Shown: positions 41,375 to 49,787 of the stretch, one piece after another
Layout of the letters: each line of letters starts with the position of its first letter
How positions within the stretch are numbered: position 1 is the stretch's first letter
DNA from: Pseudomonas helmanticensis
GTDB taxonomy: Bacteria; Pseudomonadota; Gammaproteobacteria; Pseudomonadales; Pseudomonadaceae
Reading direction: 5' to 3'
Assembly: GCF_900182985.1 (NCBI RefSeq)
Contig: NZ_FXUY01000001.1
Coordinates: 2,604,001 to 2,668,000 of the forward strand
Length of the DNA: 64,000 bases
Translations under genes and position numbers: made by a program
Notes under the pieces: model-generated
Seen by the model: only the letters and a program-made list of their open reading frames with translations
Databases searched by the model: none
What the model was told of the DNA's origin: nothing

Positions 41375-42733
41375 ATGCGCGTTCTAACCCCCCTCTGCAG
41401 CGCGGTTTTGCTGGCCATGGCTTGCACTTCTCAAGCCCAGGCCATGAACCTCACCGAAGCCATCCAGAGCACCATTGCCACCCACCCGGAACTTGCTTCG
41501 CGCGTGGACGCCCGCCTGTCGGCTGATGAACAAGTGAAAGTCGCCAAGGGCGGCTTCTATCCGTCCGTCGATTTGAACGCCGCTTATGGCCGTGGCTACA
41601 GCGATAACACCAACACCCGGGCCTTCGGTAACCACGACACCCGAATTCTCAACTACACCCAGTCCGAACTGCGGCTGCGGCAAATGCTGTTCGACGGTTT
41701 CAACACCGCCAACGAGGTCGAGCGCACCAAAGGCGTGTCCAATTCGCGCGCCTATTATGCGCAAGGTACCGCCCAGGATCTGGCCCTGCGCACCATCGAG
41801 GTCTATCTCGAAGTGCTCAAGCGCCGTGAACTGGTGACCCTGGCGAAGAACAACCTGCAGGCGCATTTGCGCGTCAACGATCAGATCGGTCTGCGTACCG
41901 AACGCGGCATTGGCAGCACGGCGGACTCCGATCAATCGGTCGCCCGTAAAGCGCTGGCACAGAACAACCTCGACACCGCCGAAGTCGATCTGGCCGACGC
42001 CGAGTCGAACTTCTACAGCGTGGTCGGACGTCTGCCCGACGAGCTGGAAGCACCGGCCTCGACCCGTGGCGAATTGCCAACCAGCCTGCCGGAAGCACAG
42101 CAGAGCATGGTCGAGAACAACCCGTATCTGAAATCCGCGCAGGCTGACGTGCAGTCGGCCGAGAGCCAGTACGAAGTGGCCAAGTCGCCGTTCTATCCAC
42201 GCTTCGATGCCGAAGCGGCCGTCGGTGCGAACAACAACGTGCAAGGCGATGAAGGCCACGACAACGAATGGCGTGTCGGCGTGATCATGAACTACAACCT
42301 GTTCCGCGGCGGCAGTGACAAGGCGCGATTGGCCTCCGATGCGCACCAGATCAACCAGGCCATGGACATCCGCAACAACGCCCTGCGCCAGCTCAACGAG
42401 AACATTCACCTGGCGTGGAACGCCATGGTCAACGCGAAGAAGCAGACCCCGACCGCCCGCGAATACGCTGAAACCACCAAGCGGGTACGCGCCGCGTATC
42501 AGGATCAGTTCGGCCTTGGCCAACGCACCCTGCTCGACTTGCTCGACAGTGAAAACGAGCTCTACAACGCCAACCGTCGCTACACCGAAATCCGCTACAC
42601 CGAGGAATATTCGATGTACCGCGTGCTGGCGAACATGGGCCAGTTGCTGAGCAAACAACGGGTGGTGCTGCCGGCCGATGCGATCGCCTCGAGCGAAGTC
42701 AAAAACGAAGCGCGCCTTCCTGAACTGAAGTAG
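41375..42733 (+). CDS. TolC-family outer membrane channel of a type I system (LapE-like)
   Basis: 452 residues: signal peptide (1-23), then two TolC/OEP repeats with NLTEAIQSTIATHPEL at the start and NPYLKSAQADVQSAESQYEVAKSPFYP opening the second half, and FGLGQRTLLDLLDSENELY near the end. It forms the trimeric outer-membrane duct. It is divergent from the adhesin and upstream of the ABC and HlyD genes, so it should complete the exporter and, by analogy with LapE, serve as the plug site for the adhesin retention module. Confidence 0.9.
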   Translation: MRVLTPLCSAVLLAMACTSQAQAMNLTEAIQSTIATHPELASRVDARLSADEQVKVAKGGFYPSVDLNAAYGRGYSDNTNTRAFGNHDTRILNYTQSELRLRQMLFDGFNTANEVERTKGVSNSRAYYAQGTAQDLALRTIEVYLEVLKRRELVTLAKNNLQAHLRVNDQIGLRTERGIGSTADSDQSVARKALAQNNLDTAEVDLADAESNFYSVVGRLPDELEAPASTRGELPTSLPEAQQSMVENNPYLKSAQADVQSAESQYEVAKSPFYPRFDAEAAVGANNNVQGDEGHDNEWRVGVIMNYNLFRGGSDKARLASDAHQINQAMDIRNNALRQLNENIHLAWNAMVNAKKQTPTAREYAETTKRVRAAYQDQFGLGQRTLLDLLDSENELYNANRRYTEIRYTEEYSMYRVLANMGQLLSKQRVVLPADAIASSEVKNEARLPELK

Positions 42734-42740
42734 CGATCTT

Positions 42741-42843
42741 GATCGTTCCCACGCTCTGCGTGGGAACGCAGCCCGTGACGCTCCGCGTCACTGGACGCAG
42801 AGCGTCCCTAGAGGCATTCCCACGCAGAGCGTGGGAACGATCA
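42741..42843. repeat. GTTCCCACGC palindromic repeat
   Basis: A full inverted element (GATCGTTCCCACGCTCTGCG to CGCAGAGCGTGGGAACGATC) between the TolC and ABC genes. A half copy of the GGGAGCAAGCTCCCTCGCCACA family follows at about 42869-42891. Confidence 0.9.
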
Positions 42844-42901
42844 ACAGTGTGAGTGCTGCGCACTCAAGCGGGAGCAAGCTCCCTCGCCACAGGCGATCAA
42901 T

Positions 42902-45061
42902 ATGACCAGCATGGAACCCGGTAACGCCGGGATCGATCCGCGGCTGAGCTTCGATGATCCGTTACTTGACGGTCTGTTGATCCTCTGCAAACTGCATGGC
43001 GCGATCGTCAGTCGCGCCAGCCTGAGTGCCGGGCTGCCCCTGAACAAGCAACGCCTGAGCCTGGATCTGCTGCCGCGCGCAGCCGCCCGGGCCGGGTTGC
43101 AGGCGCGCATTTTGCGCCGTGATCTGAAGGATATTTCGCCGCTCAACCTACCAATCCTGTTGCTGCTCAACGACGGCCGCACTGCGGTGTTGCGGCGTTT
43201 TGGCGACGACGGCAAAGCACTGATCCTGCCCAGCGAAGCCGATGGCGGCGAGCAATGGGTCAGCCGCGAAGAACTCACTGAGCACTACAGCGGCCAAGCC
43301 TTGTTTGCCCGTCCGCGCCATGAACTCGAAGACCTGCGCTCGCCGCTGGTGCCGCGTGTGCATGCGTGGTTTCGCGACACCCTGAAGCTGTCGAAATGGC
43401 TCTACAGCGATGCCATCCTCGCCAGTTTCCTGATCAACCTTTTAGGGTTGATGGTGCCGCTGTTCGTCATGCAGACCTACGACCGCGTGGTGCCAAACCA
43501 GGCCACCTCGACCCTGTGGGTGCTGTCGATCGGGCTGCTGATCGGCACTGGTTTCGAACTGGTACTGCGGGTGGTGCGCGCGCATCTGCTGGACACCGCT
43601 GGCAAGAAAACCGATGTGATCCTTTCCGCGACTTTGTTCGAGCGCATCACCGGCATGTCGATGAAGGCGCGGCCGGCGACCATCGGCGGATTCGCCCAGA
43701 GCATTCATGATTTTCAGGGCCTGCGTGAGTTTCTCACCGCAGTGACCCTGACCAGCCTGATTGACCTGCCTTTCGTGGTGCTGATGCTGGTGGTGATCGG
43801 CCTGCTCGGTGGCTGGCTGGTGGTGATTCCGCTGCTGGCGTTTCCGCTGACGATCATCTTCGCCCTGGTGATTCAGGTGCGCCTGCGCGATACCGTGCAA
43901 AAAAGCCTGAGCCTCGGTGCCGAACGCCAGGCCGTGCTGATCGAAACCCTCGGCGGCCTGGAAACCCTCAAGGCCTGCAGCGCTGAAAGCGAGCGCCAGC
44001 ACAAATGGGAAAGCACCCACGGCGCCCTCACCCGTCTCGACAGCCATGCGCGCAACCTCTCGGCGCTGGCCACCAACGGCACGCTGTTCATCCAGCAGTT
44101 TTCGGGGATGGCGACGATCGTTGCCGGGGTCTACAGCATCATCGCCGGCAACCTCAGCGTCGGCGCGCTGGTCGCCAGTTACATGCTCGGCAGCCGCGTG
44201 CTCGCGCCACTCGGGCAGATCGCCGGGCTGATCACTCGTTATCAGCAAGCGCAACTGACCATGAAAAGTACCGATGCGCTGATGTCCCTGCCGCAGGAGC
44301 GTGACGGCAAACAACGGCCATTGGAGCGCACGCAGTTGCAGGGGGCGCTGGACGTCAACGGCGTGACCTTCCATTACAACGGCCAGAATGCACCGGCCCT
44401 GAGCAATGTCACGTTCAGCCTGAAAGCCGGCGAACGGGTCGGCATCATTGGCCGCAGCGGTTCCGGCAAAAGCACCCTGGCGCGCCTGGTCATGGGTTTT
44501 TACGAACCGGAAGAAGGCCAGTTGCTGCTCGACGGCCTCGACTTGCGGCAACTGGATGTCGCCGACCTGCGCCAACAGATCGGTTATGTCGCCCACGACC
44601 TGCCGCTGCTGGCCGGCAGCCTGCGTGACAACCTCACGCTCGGTGCCCGCTACGTCAGCGATTCGCGGATGCTGGAAGTGGCCGAGCTGACCGGCGTCAC
44701 CGAACTTGCCCGCCAGCATCCGCAAGGCTTTGACCGGCCGGTTGGCGAGCGTGGGCAATTGCTCTCCGGTGGCCAGCGTCAAGCGGTGTTGCTCGCACGA
44801 TCCTTGTTGCTCGATCCGCCGATCATGCTGCTCGACGAACCCACCAGCGCCATGGACAACAGCAGCGAAGACCAACTGCGGCAGAGGCTGCATGGCTGGG
44901 TGCAAGGCAAGACGCTGCTGCTGGTCACCCATCGCACCTCGATGCTGAGTCTGGTGGATCGTTTGCTGGTGCTGGACAACGGCCGGGTCGTCGCCGATGG
45001 TCCGAAAGAAGCGGTCATCGATGCACTGCGCAAGGGCCGCGTCGGCTCGGCGGCGGTCTAG
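42902..45061 (+). CDS. Type I secretion ABC transporter (LapB-like)
   Basis: 719 residues. An N-terminal C39-like domain (residues 15-135) lacks the catalytic Cys, as in RTX exporters. Six membrane helices (about 155-440) precede the ATPase domain: Walker A GRSGSGKST, signature LLSGGQRQAVLLAR, Walker B IMLLDEPTSAMD and H-loop LVTHRTSM. It energises export of the adhesin. The HlyD gene starts 10 bases after its stop. Confidence 0.92.
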   Translation: MTSMEPGNAGIDPRLSFDDPLLDGLLILCKLHGAIVSRASLSAGLPLNKQRLSLDLLPRAAARAGLQARILRRDLKDISPLNLPILLLLNDGRTAVLRRFGDDGKALILPSEADGGEQWVSREELTEHYSGQALFARPRHELEDLRSPLVPRVHAWFRDTLKLSKWLYSDAILASFLINLLGLMVPLFVMQTYDRVVPNQATSTLWVLSIGLLIGTGFELVLRVVRAHLLDTAGKKTDVILSATLFERITGMSMKARPATIGGFAQSIHDFQGLREFLTAVTLTSLIDLPFVVLMLVVIGLLGGWLVVIPLLAFPLTIIFALVIQVRLRDTVQKSLSLGAERQAVLIETLGGLETLKACSAESERQHKWESTHGALTRLDSHARNLSALATNGTLFIQQFSGMATIVAGVYSIIAGNLSVGALVASYMLGSRVLAPLGQIAGLITRYQQAQLTMKSTDALMSLPQERDGKQRPLERTQLQGALDVNGVTFHYNGQNAPALSNVTFSLKAGERVGIIGRSGSGKSTLARLVMGFYEPEEGQLLLDGLDLRQLDVADLRQQIGYVAHDLPLLAGSLRDNLTLGARYVSDSRMLEVAELTGVTELARQHPQGFDRPVGERGQLLSGGQRQAVLLARSLLLDPPIMLLDEPTSAMDNSSEDQLRQRLHGWVQGKTLLLVTHRTSMLSLVDRLLVLDNGRVVADGPKEAVIDALRKGRVGSAAV

Positions 45062-45071
45062 GAGTTGCCCC

Positions 45072-46433
45072 ATGCCTGCTTCCTCCGATAGCAAATCACG
45101 CGGCTACTTCGACAGTTTCGGCAAAAGCGCCGAAGCCGAATTCATGCCGGAAACTGCCGGCGCCTCGTTGCAGGACTCGCCGCGCTGGTCGCGGATTACC
45201 GTGTGGCTGGCGGCGGCGCTGTTGATCAGCGCGTTGGTCTGGGCCAAGTTCGCCGTGCTCGAAGAAGTGACCATGGGCGAAGGCAAGGCGATTCCGTCGA
45301 GCAAGGTTCAGGTGATCCAGAACCTTGAGGGCGGCATCGTTACCGAAATCTTCGTGCGTGAAGGGCAAATGGTGAACAAGGGCGACAAGCTGTTGCGTCT
45401 GGATGACACGCGTTTTCTGTCGAACAAGGGTGAAAGCGAGGCCGATCGCTATGCGCTGACCGCGCAGGTTGAACGGCTCTCGGCAGAGGCCGAAGGGCGA
45501 CCATTCAAGCTCTCCGACGAGGTAATCGCCAAGGCCCCACAAGTCGCCGAGGACGAACGTTCGCTGTACGACCAGCGCCAGCGCCGACTGGCCAGTGAGC
45601 AACGCACCCTCACCGAACAGCTACGGCAGAAAACTCAGGAGCTGGCCGAATTTCGCTCCAAGCAAGGCCAGTTCAGCTCCAGCCTCGCGTTGCTGCAACA
45701 AGAGATGAACATGTCGGCGCCGCTGGTTGGCACCGGCGCGGTATCGCCAGTGGAAATCCTGCGGCTCAAGCGCAGCGCAGTGGAGATTCGTGGCTCGCTG
45801 AACGCGACGACGCTGGCGATCCCCCGGGCGGAATCGGCGATCAACGAGATCAAGAGCAAGATCGACGAATCGGAACAGACCTTCCGCTCCGACGCGGCCA
45901 AGGACCTCAATCAGAAACGCACCGACCTGTCGAAGATCACCGCCTCCAGCATCGCCATCGACGACCGCGTCAGTCGTACCACCGTGACCTCGCCGGTGCA
46001 TGGCGTGATCAAGCAATTGAAGGTCAACACCATCGGTGGTGTGGTGCAGCCAGGCAGCGACATGGTCGAAATCGTGCCGCTGGAAGACAATCTGTTGATC
46101 GAGGCCAAGGTGCGTCCGCAGGACGTCGCGTTCCTGCATCCGGGCCAGAAAGCCATGGTCAAGTTCAGCGCTTATGACTACACGATTTATGGCGGACTGA
46201 GCGCCAAGCTTGAGCTGATCGGGGCTGACACGATCACCGATGACAAGGGCAACAGTTTTTACCTGATTCAGGTGCGCACCGATAAAAACCATTTGGGCGG
46301 GGATGTGAAACCACTGCTGATCATTCCGGGGATGGTGGCGACGGTGGACATTATTACCGGGGAGAAGAGCGTGCTGGATTACCTGCTCAAACCCGTGCTG
46401 AAAGCGCGGACCGAGGCGATGCGCGAGCGCTAG
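45072..46433 (+). CDS. HlyD-family membrane fusion protein (LapC-like)
   Basis: 453 residues: a short cytoplasmic N-terminus, one membrane helix (ITVWLAAALLISALVWAKFAV, about 41-61), a lipoyl-like half site (VIQNLEGGIVTEIFVREGQMV), long coiled coils (130-290), the second lipoyl half (TSPVHGVIKQLKVNTIGGVV) and a beta-barrel end with RTDKNHLGG. It joins the ABC pump to the TolC channel. Start chosen at ATG 45072 with GGAG upstream. Confidence 0.92.
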   Translation: MPASSDSKSRGYFDSFGKSAEAEFMPETAGASLQDSPRWSRITVWLAAALLISALVWAKFAVLEEVTMGEGKAIPSSKVQVIQNLEGGIVTEIFVREGQMVNKGDKLLRLDDTRFLSNKGESEADRYALTAQVERLSAEAEGRPFKLSDEVIAKAPQVAEDERSLYDQRQRRLASEQRTLTEQLRQKTQELAEFRSKQGQFSSSLALLQQEMNMSAPLVGTGAVSPVEILRLKRSAVEIRGSLNATTLAIPRAESAINEIKSKIDESEQTFRSDAAKDLNQKRTDLSKITASSIAIDDRVSRTTVTSPVHGVIKQLKVNTIGGVVQPGSDMVEIVPLEDNLLIEAKVRPQDVAFLHPGQKAMVKFSAYDYTIYGGLSAKLELIGADTITDDKGNSFYLIQVRTDKNHLGGDVKPLLIIPGMVATVDIITGEKSVLDYLLKPVLKARTEAMRER

Positions 46434-46436
46434 CGA

Positions 46437-46551
46437 ATGATCGTTCCCACGCTCCGCGCAGGAACGCCGCCCGGGACGCTCCGCGTCCCTTCGCGACAGT
46501 GACGCAGAGCGTCACTGGATGCATTCCCACGCAGAGCGTGGGAACGATCAT
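46437..46551. repeat. GTTCCCACGC palindromic repeat
   Basis: An inverted element between the convergent HlyD and DTW genes. Its right arm reaches into the stop codon of the DTW gene (ends 46548). Confidence 0.88.
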
Positions 46552-47144
46552 CTGTCGCCATGATTACGCTGGAAGGTCTCCTCCCCCATCGCCGCAATCT
46601 GCCCCTCGATCAACGCCTCGAACGGCTTGAGCAACGGCTCGAATGACGCCGGCGCTTCCAATTCCTGCAACGCCTGCACAATCGCTTCAATCGTCGACAA
46701 CGCGCCCGGCCCCGGTGCCTTGCGCAAGCGATAGCGCGACACGCCACCTTCGGCCAGCGTCACCCGTGGCAACGCCGCCAGCAGCGGATTGAGGTGGAGC
46801 ATCTTGCGCGCCTTGCGCCACGTGCCGTCCGGCACCACCAGCAACAGCGGCTCATCTGATTCGCCATAAGTCTGCATCGGCTGCGCATCATCGGCGGGAA
46901 ACAACAACCGCGCGCGATACCCTGGCTGATTGAGCAGCGCCGGCAAATCTTCGAATACTTCACCGACAATAAGCTCGGCATTACTCAACCCGAGCGCCGC
47001 CAACCGCGCAGTATTCAGCGCATGATTGACCTCACTCGGATGCTGCAACAGCAACACCCGCGTGCGGCTGTCGAGGCGCGGGATCAGCGGGCACAGGCAA
47101 TGGGTTTGTGGGCGCAGGCAGCGCGGGCATTGCGGTCTGGACAT
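46548..47144 (-). CDS. DTW-domain protein, tRNA-uridine aminocarboxypropyltransferase (TapT/YfiP type)
   Basis: 198 residues. The N-terminal Cys-rich zinc knuckle (CPRCLRPQTHCLCPLIP) precedes the DTW/SPOUT-like domain: VLLLQHPSEVNHALNTARLA, VVPDGTWRKARKML and a basic SRYRLRKAP. TapT makes acp3U at position 47 of tRNAs. The active site reads DGTW, as in many family members. Confidence 0.88.
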   Translation of the reverse strand: MSRPQCPRCLRPQTHCLCPLIPRLDSRTRVLLLQHPSEVNHALNTARLAALGLSNAELIVGEVFEDLPALLNQPGYRARLLFPADDAQPMQTYGESDEPLLLVVPDGTWRKARKMLHLNPLLAALPRVTLAEGGVSRYRLRKAPGPGALSTIEAIVQALQELEAPASFEPLLKPFEALIEGQIAAMGEETFQRNHGDR

Positions 47145-47162
47145 ACTTCTTTTTCCTACACG

Positions 47163-48056
47163 CTAAGCCTGATTGAGCTGAGCTTTGAGCAAATCACGGA
47201 ACGTCTGGATCAGCGGTTCGCGGCTGCGACCACGGCGCATGATCATCGAGAATGGCGCCTGATAGCCGAAGGTCGCCGGCAGCAACACACGCAAGTCGCC
47301 CTTGTCGGCCCACGCCTGAGCGTAATGCTCCGGCAAATAACCGATGTAGGCGCCGGACAGCACCAGAATCAGCTGCGCCTCCATACTCTCCACCGTCGCG
47401 GCGCTGTGTTTGAAGCCGTGCCGGGCCAGTTCCGCCTGACTCCAGTAACCGCGCCCGACCATGCGTTGCTGGGTGATGACCTGCTCGGGAATACGCCGCT
47501 CGTTGAACAACGGATGCCGGCTGCTGCAATACAACCAGTGTTGTTCGCGGTACAGCGGCATGTACACCAGACCGCTCATGCGCGTGGAAAACGCGCCGAT
47601 GGCCAGATCGAGGCGGTTGTCCTGCACGCCGAGTTGCAGTTCGTACGGGCTCATCACCGACAAATGCAAATGCACCGCCGGGTGTTCCTGGCTGTAACCG
47701 CCGATGGCTTCGGCGAACGGCAGAGCCTTGTCGCTGACCGTGGAGTCGATCACCCCGAGGTTGAGCGTGCCGCGCAGTTCGCCCTTGAGCGCGGCGGCGT
47801 ATTGCTCGAAACCTTCGAGTTCAGCGAGCAGGCGCAGGGTTTCCTGATGGAACAGCTCACCCTTGCTGGTCAGGCTGAACCCGCCGCGCCCGCGATGACA
47901 CAGCACCAGGCCGAGCGCGGCTTCGAGCTGGCTCATGTAGGTGCTGATCGCCGAGGTCGACAGGTTGAGTTCCTGCTGGGCGTTGGCGAAACCCTGATGA
48001 CGCACGACGCTGACGAAGATGCGCAACAGTTTCAGGTCGGGTAAAGCGTTGGCCAT
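47163..48056 (-). CDS. gbuR: LysR regulator GbuR
   Basis: 297 residues, LysR family: HTH in residues 1-60 (LRIFVSVVRHQGFANAQQEL, LSTSAISTYMSQLEAAL) and an effector domain ending near 295. The GbuR identity rests on the divergent agmatinase-family gene and on the following transporters, the same order as I recall at PA1418-PA1422 of P. aeruginosa, where GbuR activates gbuA in response to 4-guanidinobutyrate. An upstream in-frame extension is made of repeat DNA and is rejected. Confidence 0.85.
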   Translation of the reverse strand: MANALPDLKLLRIFVSVVRHQGFANAQQELNLSTSAISTYMSQLEAALGLVLCHRGRGGFSLTSKGELFHQETLRLLAELEGFEQYAAALKGELRGTLNLGVIDSTVSDKALPFAEAIGGYSQEHPAVHLHLSVMSPYELQLGVQDNRLDLAIGAFSTRMSGLVYMPLYREQHWLYCSSRHPLFNERRIPEQVITQQRMVGRGYWSQAELARHGFKHSAATVESMEAQLILVLSGAYIGYLPEHYAQAWADKGDLRVLLPATFGYQAPFSMIMRRGRSREPLIQTFRDLLKAQLNQA

Positions 48057-48068
48057 GTCTACTCCAAG

Positions 48069-48181
48069 GATCGTTCCCACGCTCTGCGTGGGAATGCAGC
48101 CCGTGACGCTCTGCGTCACCTGCGAGTACGGCTGGACGCGGAGCGTCCGTGGATGCATTCCCACGCGGAGCATGGGAACGA
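48069..48181. repeat. GTTCCCACGC palindromic repeat
   Basis: An inverted element starting 12 bases upstream of the gbuR start codon; it therefore lies in the gbuR 5' leader. Confidence 0.88.
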
Positions 48182-48201
48182 GCAGGTGTAGAAGTCTGGC
48201 A

Positions 48202-48225
48202 TTAGTTTAGAAAAATCTGAACTAA
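48202..48225. promoter_or_regulatory. Candidate GbuR operator
   Basis: TTAGTTTAGA-AAAA-TCTGAACTAA, a 10-bp inverted repeat with one mismatch, in the divergent gbuR/gbuA region 124 bases before gbuA. Shape and position suit a LysR regulator. Confidence 0.5.
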
Positions 48226-48348
48226 GTTTTTGCCCGTAGCGATTCTTTCCCCGCACTACATTTCGCATCATCGGCCCCACAGCGGCGCCCGAACCTGTGC
48301 TGTACGGCGCGCCGACATAAATAAAACAAAGACGATGAGGCCTTACCC

Positions 48349-49299
48349 GTGGACAAGATTCTTCACCAACCACTGGGCGGCAACGAAATGCCGCGCTTCG
48401 GCGGCATCGCCACCATGCTCCGACTCCCCCATGTACCGACCGCTGCCGGCCTGGACGCTGCCTTCGTAGGCGTGCCACTGGACATCGGGACTTCGCTGCG
48501 CCCCGGCACCCGCTTCGGGCCACGCGACATCCGCGCCGAATCGGTGATGATCCGCCCGTACAACATGGCGACCGGCGCTGCGCCGTTCGACTCGCTGGCC
48601 GTGGCCGACATCGGTGACGTGGCGATCAACACCTTCAACCTGCTCGACGCCGTGCGCATCATCGAAGAAGCCTACGACAACATCCTCGAGCACAACGTGA
48701 TCCCGATGACCCTGGGTGGCGACCACACCATCACCCTGCCGATCCTGCGGGCGATTCACAAGAAACACGGCAAGGTCGGTCTGGTGCACATCGATGCCCA
48801 CGCTGACGTCAACGATCACATGTTCGGCGAGAAAATCGCCCACGGTACGACCTTCCGTCGCGCGGTTGAAGAAGGTCTGCTCGATTGCGATCGCGTCGTG
48901 CAGATCGGTCTGCGCGCCCAGGGTTACACCGCTGATGACTTCAACTGGAGCCGCGATCAGGGCTTCCGCGTCGTACAAGCCGAAGAGTGCTGGCACAAGT
49001 CGCTGGCGCCGCTGATGGCTGAAGTTCGCGAGAAAGTCGGCGGCGGTCCGGTGTATCTGAGCTTCGACATCGACGGCATCGATCCGGCTTGGGCACCGGG
49101 CACCGGCACCCCGGAAATCGGTGGTCTGACGACCATTCAGGCAATTGAAATCGTTCGTGGCTGCCAAGGCCTCGACCTGATCGGTTGCGATCTGGTAGAA
49201 GTCTCGCCCGCTTACGACACCTCCGGCAACACCTCGCTGCTGGCCGCCAACCTGCTGTACGAAATGCTCTGCGTACTGCCTGGCGTGGTCCATCGCTGA
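48349..49299 (+). CDS. gbuA: Guanidinobutyrase GbuA (agmatinase family)
   Basis: 316-residue Mn-dependent ureohydrolase that hydrolyses 4-guanidinobutyrate to GABA and urea. The binuclear Mn ligands are visible: GGDHT, HIDAHADV and SFDIDGIDPAWAPGTGTPE. Context (GbuR, two transporters) favours GbuA over agmatinase SpeB or guanidinopropionase GpuA; the substrate is inferred from that. GTG 48349 with GAGG upstream. Confidence 0.88.
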   Translation: MDKILHQPLGGNEMPRFGGIATMLRLPHVPTAAGLDAAFVGVPLDIGTSLRPGTRFGPRDIRAESVMIRPYNMATGAAPFDSLAVADIGDVAINTFNLLDAVRIIEEAYDNILEHNVIPMTLGGDHTITLPILRAIHKKHGKVGLVHIDAHADVNDHMFGEKIAHGTTFRRAVEEGLLDCDRVVQIGLRAQGYTADDFNWSRDQGFRVVQAEECWHKSLAPLMAEVREKVGGGPVYLSFDIDGIDPAWAPGTGTPEIGGLTTIQAIEIVRGCQGLDLIGCDLVEVSPAYDTSGNTSLLAANLLYEMLCVLPGVVHR

Positions 49300-49309
49300 G
49301 GGTCGGGTC

Positions 49310-49732
49310 ATGAACGAACGTGATCAGGTTTTGCAAGCGGCCGCCGAACTGGTGTCCGCGTTTGCCCGTAACGATCGCGAAGCTTATTTCGGCGCGTTCA
49401 GCGCCGATGCAAGTTTCGTCTTCTACACCCTCGAACAGCCGCTGCTGTCGCGCGATGCCTATCAGGCCTTGTGGGACAGCTGGCGCGCCGAGGATGGCTT
49501 CGAGGTGCTTGCGTGCACCTCGAGAAACGCCTTCGTCAGCCTGCAAGGTGACGTGGCGATTTTCATCCATGACGTGGCCACCGAGCTGCGCATGCAAGGG
49601 GAGCAACACTTCAGCCAGGAGCGCGAGACGATTGTTTTCAAGAAACAAGCGTCGAGCCTAGAACAACAAGGCCATTGGCTGGCCTGCCACGAACATTTGT
49701 CCGCAATGCCGGAAGGGCTGCCATCCCCTTAG
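49310..49732 (+). CDS. NTF2-like (SnoaL-type) small protein in the gbu operon
   Basis: 140 residues of the NTF2 cone fold: AAELVSAFARNDREAYFGAFSADASFVFYT, then GDVAIFIHDVATELR. It begins 10 bases after gbuA with GAGGGT as SD. The same small gene accompanies gbuA in other pseudomonads (PA1420 position). Role unknown; perhaps a carrier or isomerase for a guanidino compound. Confidence 0.8.
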   Translation: MNERDQVLQAAAELVSAFARNDREAYFGAFSADASFVFYTLEQPLLSRDAYQALWDSWRAEDGFEVLACTSRNAFVSLQGDVAIFIHDVATELRMQGEQHFSQERETIVFKKQASSLEQQGHWLACHEHLSAMPEGLPSP

Positions 49733-49787
49733 CCAAGACAGGTGACGCTCACGCACGATGAGCGCGCCTTTATGATCGGAGCAGATC

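Noticed and set aside
43442..45094. 550-codon minus-strand frame opposite the ABC transporter
   Set aside because: Gln/His-rich shadow of a gene with all ABC motifs.
48057..48173. 39-codon N-terminal extension of gbuR
   Set aside because: The extension translates the GTTCCCACGC palindrome (CIPTQSVGTI), a known artefact; ATG 48056 fits LysR starts.
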